A stretch of 64,000 nucleotides of DNA from Effrenium voratum (Eukaryota; Sar; Dinophyceae; Suessiales; Symbiodiniaceae). Both the position numbers and the translations under genes were made by a program. The notes under the pieces were generated by a model, which searched no databases, was not told where the DNA came from, and saw only the letters and a list, made by a program, of their open reading frames with translations. Location: assembly GCA_963377175.1 (NCBI GenBank), contig CAUJNA010001735.1, positions 62,001 to 126,000 on the forward strand. Direction: 5' to 3'. Of the stretch, positions 62,048 to 64,000 are shown piece by piece. Position 1 is the stretch's first letter; each line of letters begins with the position of its first letter.

Positions 62048-63795
62048 AGGGGCGGTTCAAGGCGAGCCTCCAGCGCAGGTTTGAATACCTAGATTGTTGT
62101 TCAACGTAGCAGGTACATTCAGGTACTACCGACCCTCACAGTATCAGGTACATTCAGGTGCTACCTTTATTAAACGATCTGAAGTAGGGTCTACCTTGCA
62201 GATTTGGGACCAGTGTAGTATTTGGGACCAGTGTAGTTTAGTATTGGTACTACCCAAAATGATCTTTAGGGTCCAGCTTAAGGTCCCCCAGCTAGGTGCC
62301 GGTTCTTTTTTTGGGTTTTGGGTTGACCTTGTCTAACTCCCTTATTGACCCCTGATGTTAAGGGCTGATCGCACCAGCAAGTGATCAAGTGGTGGGGGGA
62401 GGGAACCCTCTTATTGACCCCGTATTTTTTCAGCGTGATGGACCCCTGAAACATAACGGCTCATCGCTCCAGCAAGTTTTAACCAGCGATCTCACTTTTC
62501 GGGGACTTCAACAAAGCGAGACTTGCATGTTGGGTCTAGGTACCTGGGCGCCCAGAGCCAACAGACATGCTGTGGATGGACAACGTTCGCACCACCTAAG
62601 AAATGGTTGAAGCCATTTGAGGAATCATATATCATCATTATAGAGCGGTATGGAGGTTATATACTCACTACATGGACCCCCAAAGGGCGAACTGGGGAAG
62701 GAGGGGGAGGGGGTAACTTCCTTATTGACCCCTCAATAAGGCCTTCATCAGGGCTTATCCTTGGCTTATCCTTGACGCTTTCCCAAAGAAAGCAACACAC
62801 CTCTCAAGCCCGTGCGCATTCGCGCAACCGAGAAGCTTTTGGAATGAAACTCACAAGCCCCAACCCGCCAACTCAACGAACATCAAAGCCGCAAGGCTGG
62901 AAGTGCAGTCGCAGATCACGCTCCTTTCACAACACTGCGCAGATAAGCACGCAGTCTCAGGTCCAAGGTGTGGCGGTTTTTCTGCTCACTTGTCCAAAGC
63001 GAATCGATCTTGACCTTTGCTATGGTGAAATTCGAGTCATGGGCCCAAAAGGTTCACCAAGAAAATATGTCCAGGTCCTTTGGGCAAGTAAGTATAGGTT
63101 ATGTACCACTTGTATAAGGGTATATACTGCATTGCAAGCTGATATTGGTGGGGTTCCCTTTCCGAGCTGGTTTCTTTGCGCGCCAACATGGCAATTCGAT
63201 CTTTGGCGCGACGGAAGGAAGCAATTTGGCTTTTCCATCAAACCCGCAAAGGTTGATGGACCTCTTGCGATTGGCCTTGGAACAACCGAGTCAGAGGGTT
63301 AATTTCAAGCTTTTTGACCCACTTGCAACCCTGGTTATGGCTTGATTTCTTGCTAAGTCGGTTGAACATCCAAGTAGGCCCAATCCAAAGCTACTCCAAA
63401 AGGGTTAAAGCCGGGGCGGGGGGGGGGGGGTAGTGATGATTGGTGGCGGAAGCCATCTAAGACTTCGGTGTTCGTGGCGGTTCCTTTAGGTAAGAGGATT
63501 GAAGTGCTCGCTTGGGTGGTGGGAAACCTCTTTGACCTTGGGTCATTTCGAGGATGCTAGTCTCAGCCCAGTATCAGGGACCTGCAAGGGGCGGAGTTGT
63601 TTTTGGGGGGGGGTGCCCGCAAGGTTCCACACGAGCCTTCCCATCCTTCCCTAATCCCCAAGCTTAGTGTACCATTTCATATTCCTACTGTGCTGGCCTT
63701 GTTCTTTCTTGGAAATTACATGAACGAACCACGACTCATGTCGAATCAACCAAAGCTCGAGCGGGCTTCAATCAGACTGATGTCAGGTTTTGCAG
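62048..63795. other. Mostly non-coding; one weak exon candidate
   Basis: TATTGACCCC-type short repeats (62340, 62413, 62722) and M2 debris near 62570. A 259-codon frame (62523-63302) crosses these repeats and lacks codon bias, so it is not called. A better exon candidate is STNIKAARLEVQSQITLL, ending TCAG|GTCCAA at about 62970. Confidence 0.35.
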
Positions 63796-63902
63796 TAAAC
63801 GTAGCTCCTTCCAAGGATCCTGGGCACTTTGCACACGAGTTCGAAGTGCAAATGGCGGCTCTGCTGGGGGAGGCGCGCGGCGCGCGGCACGCGGGCGGTC
63901 GC
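63796..63902 (+). CDS. Candidate exon (EFEVQMAALLGEARGARHAG)
   Basis: The acceptor tcaggttttgcag opens NVAPSKDPGHFAHEFEVQMA then ALLGEARGARHAGGR; donor CGC|GTACAC. The GC-rich end is clearly exon-like; the frame stays open upstream to 63597, so the exon may start earlier. Confidence 0.45.
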
Positions 63903-64000
63903 GTACACACTGGACATCCCAGTCATCCAGTTGCATGGTTTTGATAGAGGCCATGTAGGGAGAAAGTCGAGGCGTAACAAAAAGCAGAGCATTGATTGTG

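Noticed and set aside
62523..63302. 259-codon plus frame
   Set aside because: It crosses several repeats and a poly-Gly run and shows no codon bias; at most one internal piece could be an exon.

Overview
The window looks like nuclear DNA of a dinoflagellate, most likely from the Symbiodiniaceae/Suessiales side of the group. Four things point there. (1) A relict dinoflagellate spliced leader (DinoSL) sits in the DNA at 30233-30274 as one copy and part of a second, the mark of a trans-spliced mRNA that was retroposed. (2) Short, GC3-rich exons are scattered in a large excess of intron and repeat, and some introns can only be joined through GC-AG or GA-AG borders. (3) Predicted proteins resemble the multicopy, function-unknown families of these algae. 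(4) Many short terminal-inverted-repeat (TIR) elements, minisatellites and decayed retroelements are present. There is no sign of a bacterial, plastid or mitochondrial genome: no operons, no ribosome binding sites, no convincing rRNA or tRNA.

Layout. 1-8.7 kb: repeats with isolated exons, mostly plus strand (1024, 3749, 4743, 5526-5618) and one likely minus exon (2048-2214). 8.7-10.5 kb: a minus-strand multicopy-family gene broken by a frameshift. 11.1-21.6 kb: one long minus-strand gene (gene A below), for which sixteen exons are proposed; it starts with an octapeptide-repeat segment, then a Lys/Ala-rich basic region, then small conserved exons. 21.8-22.2 kb: the last exon of another minus gene. 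22.2-28.6 kb: little coding, several minisatellites. 28.6-30.2 kb: plus-strand exons around TIR elements. 30.2-38.6 kb: DinoSL relict, tandem duplications, decayed ORF1-like pieces and the 3' part of a dead non-LTR retrotransposon (RNase H recognisable). 41.2-46.0 kb: a seven-exon plus-strand gene (gene E). 46.6-63.9 kb: further plus-strand exons of at least three genes.

The most notable feature is how short TIR elements relate to introns. Four families (called M1, M3, M4 and R2 here) fill introns or end exactly at the AG before an exon. A 2.95-kb element at 58261-61207 begins with GT, ends with AG, has about 20-bp TIRs flanked by TA, and separates a 16-bp microexon from the next exon in an open frame. 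This is the pattern expected of introners (transposons that create introns).

All exon borders were read by eye from splice dinucleotides, frame continuity and third-position GC. They are proposals, not transcript-supported models. Functions are unknown for nearly all proteins here.
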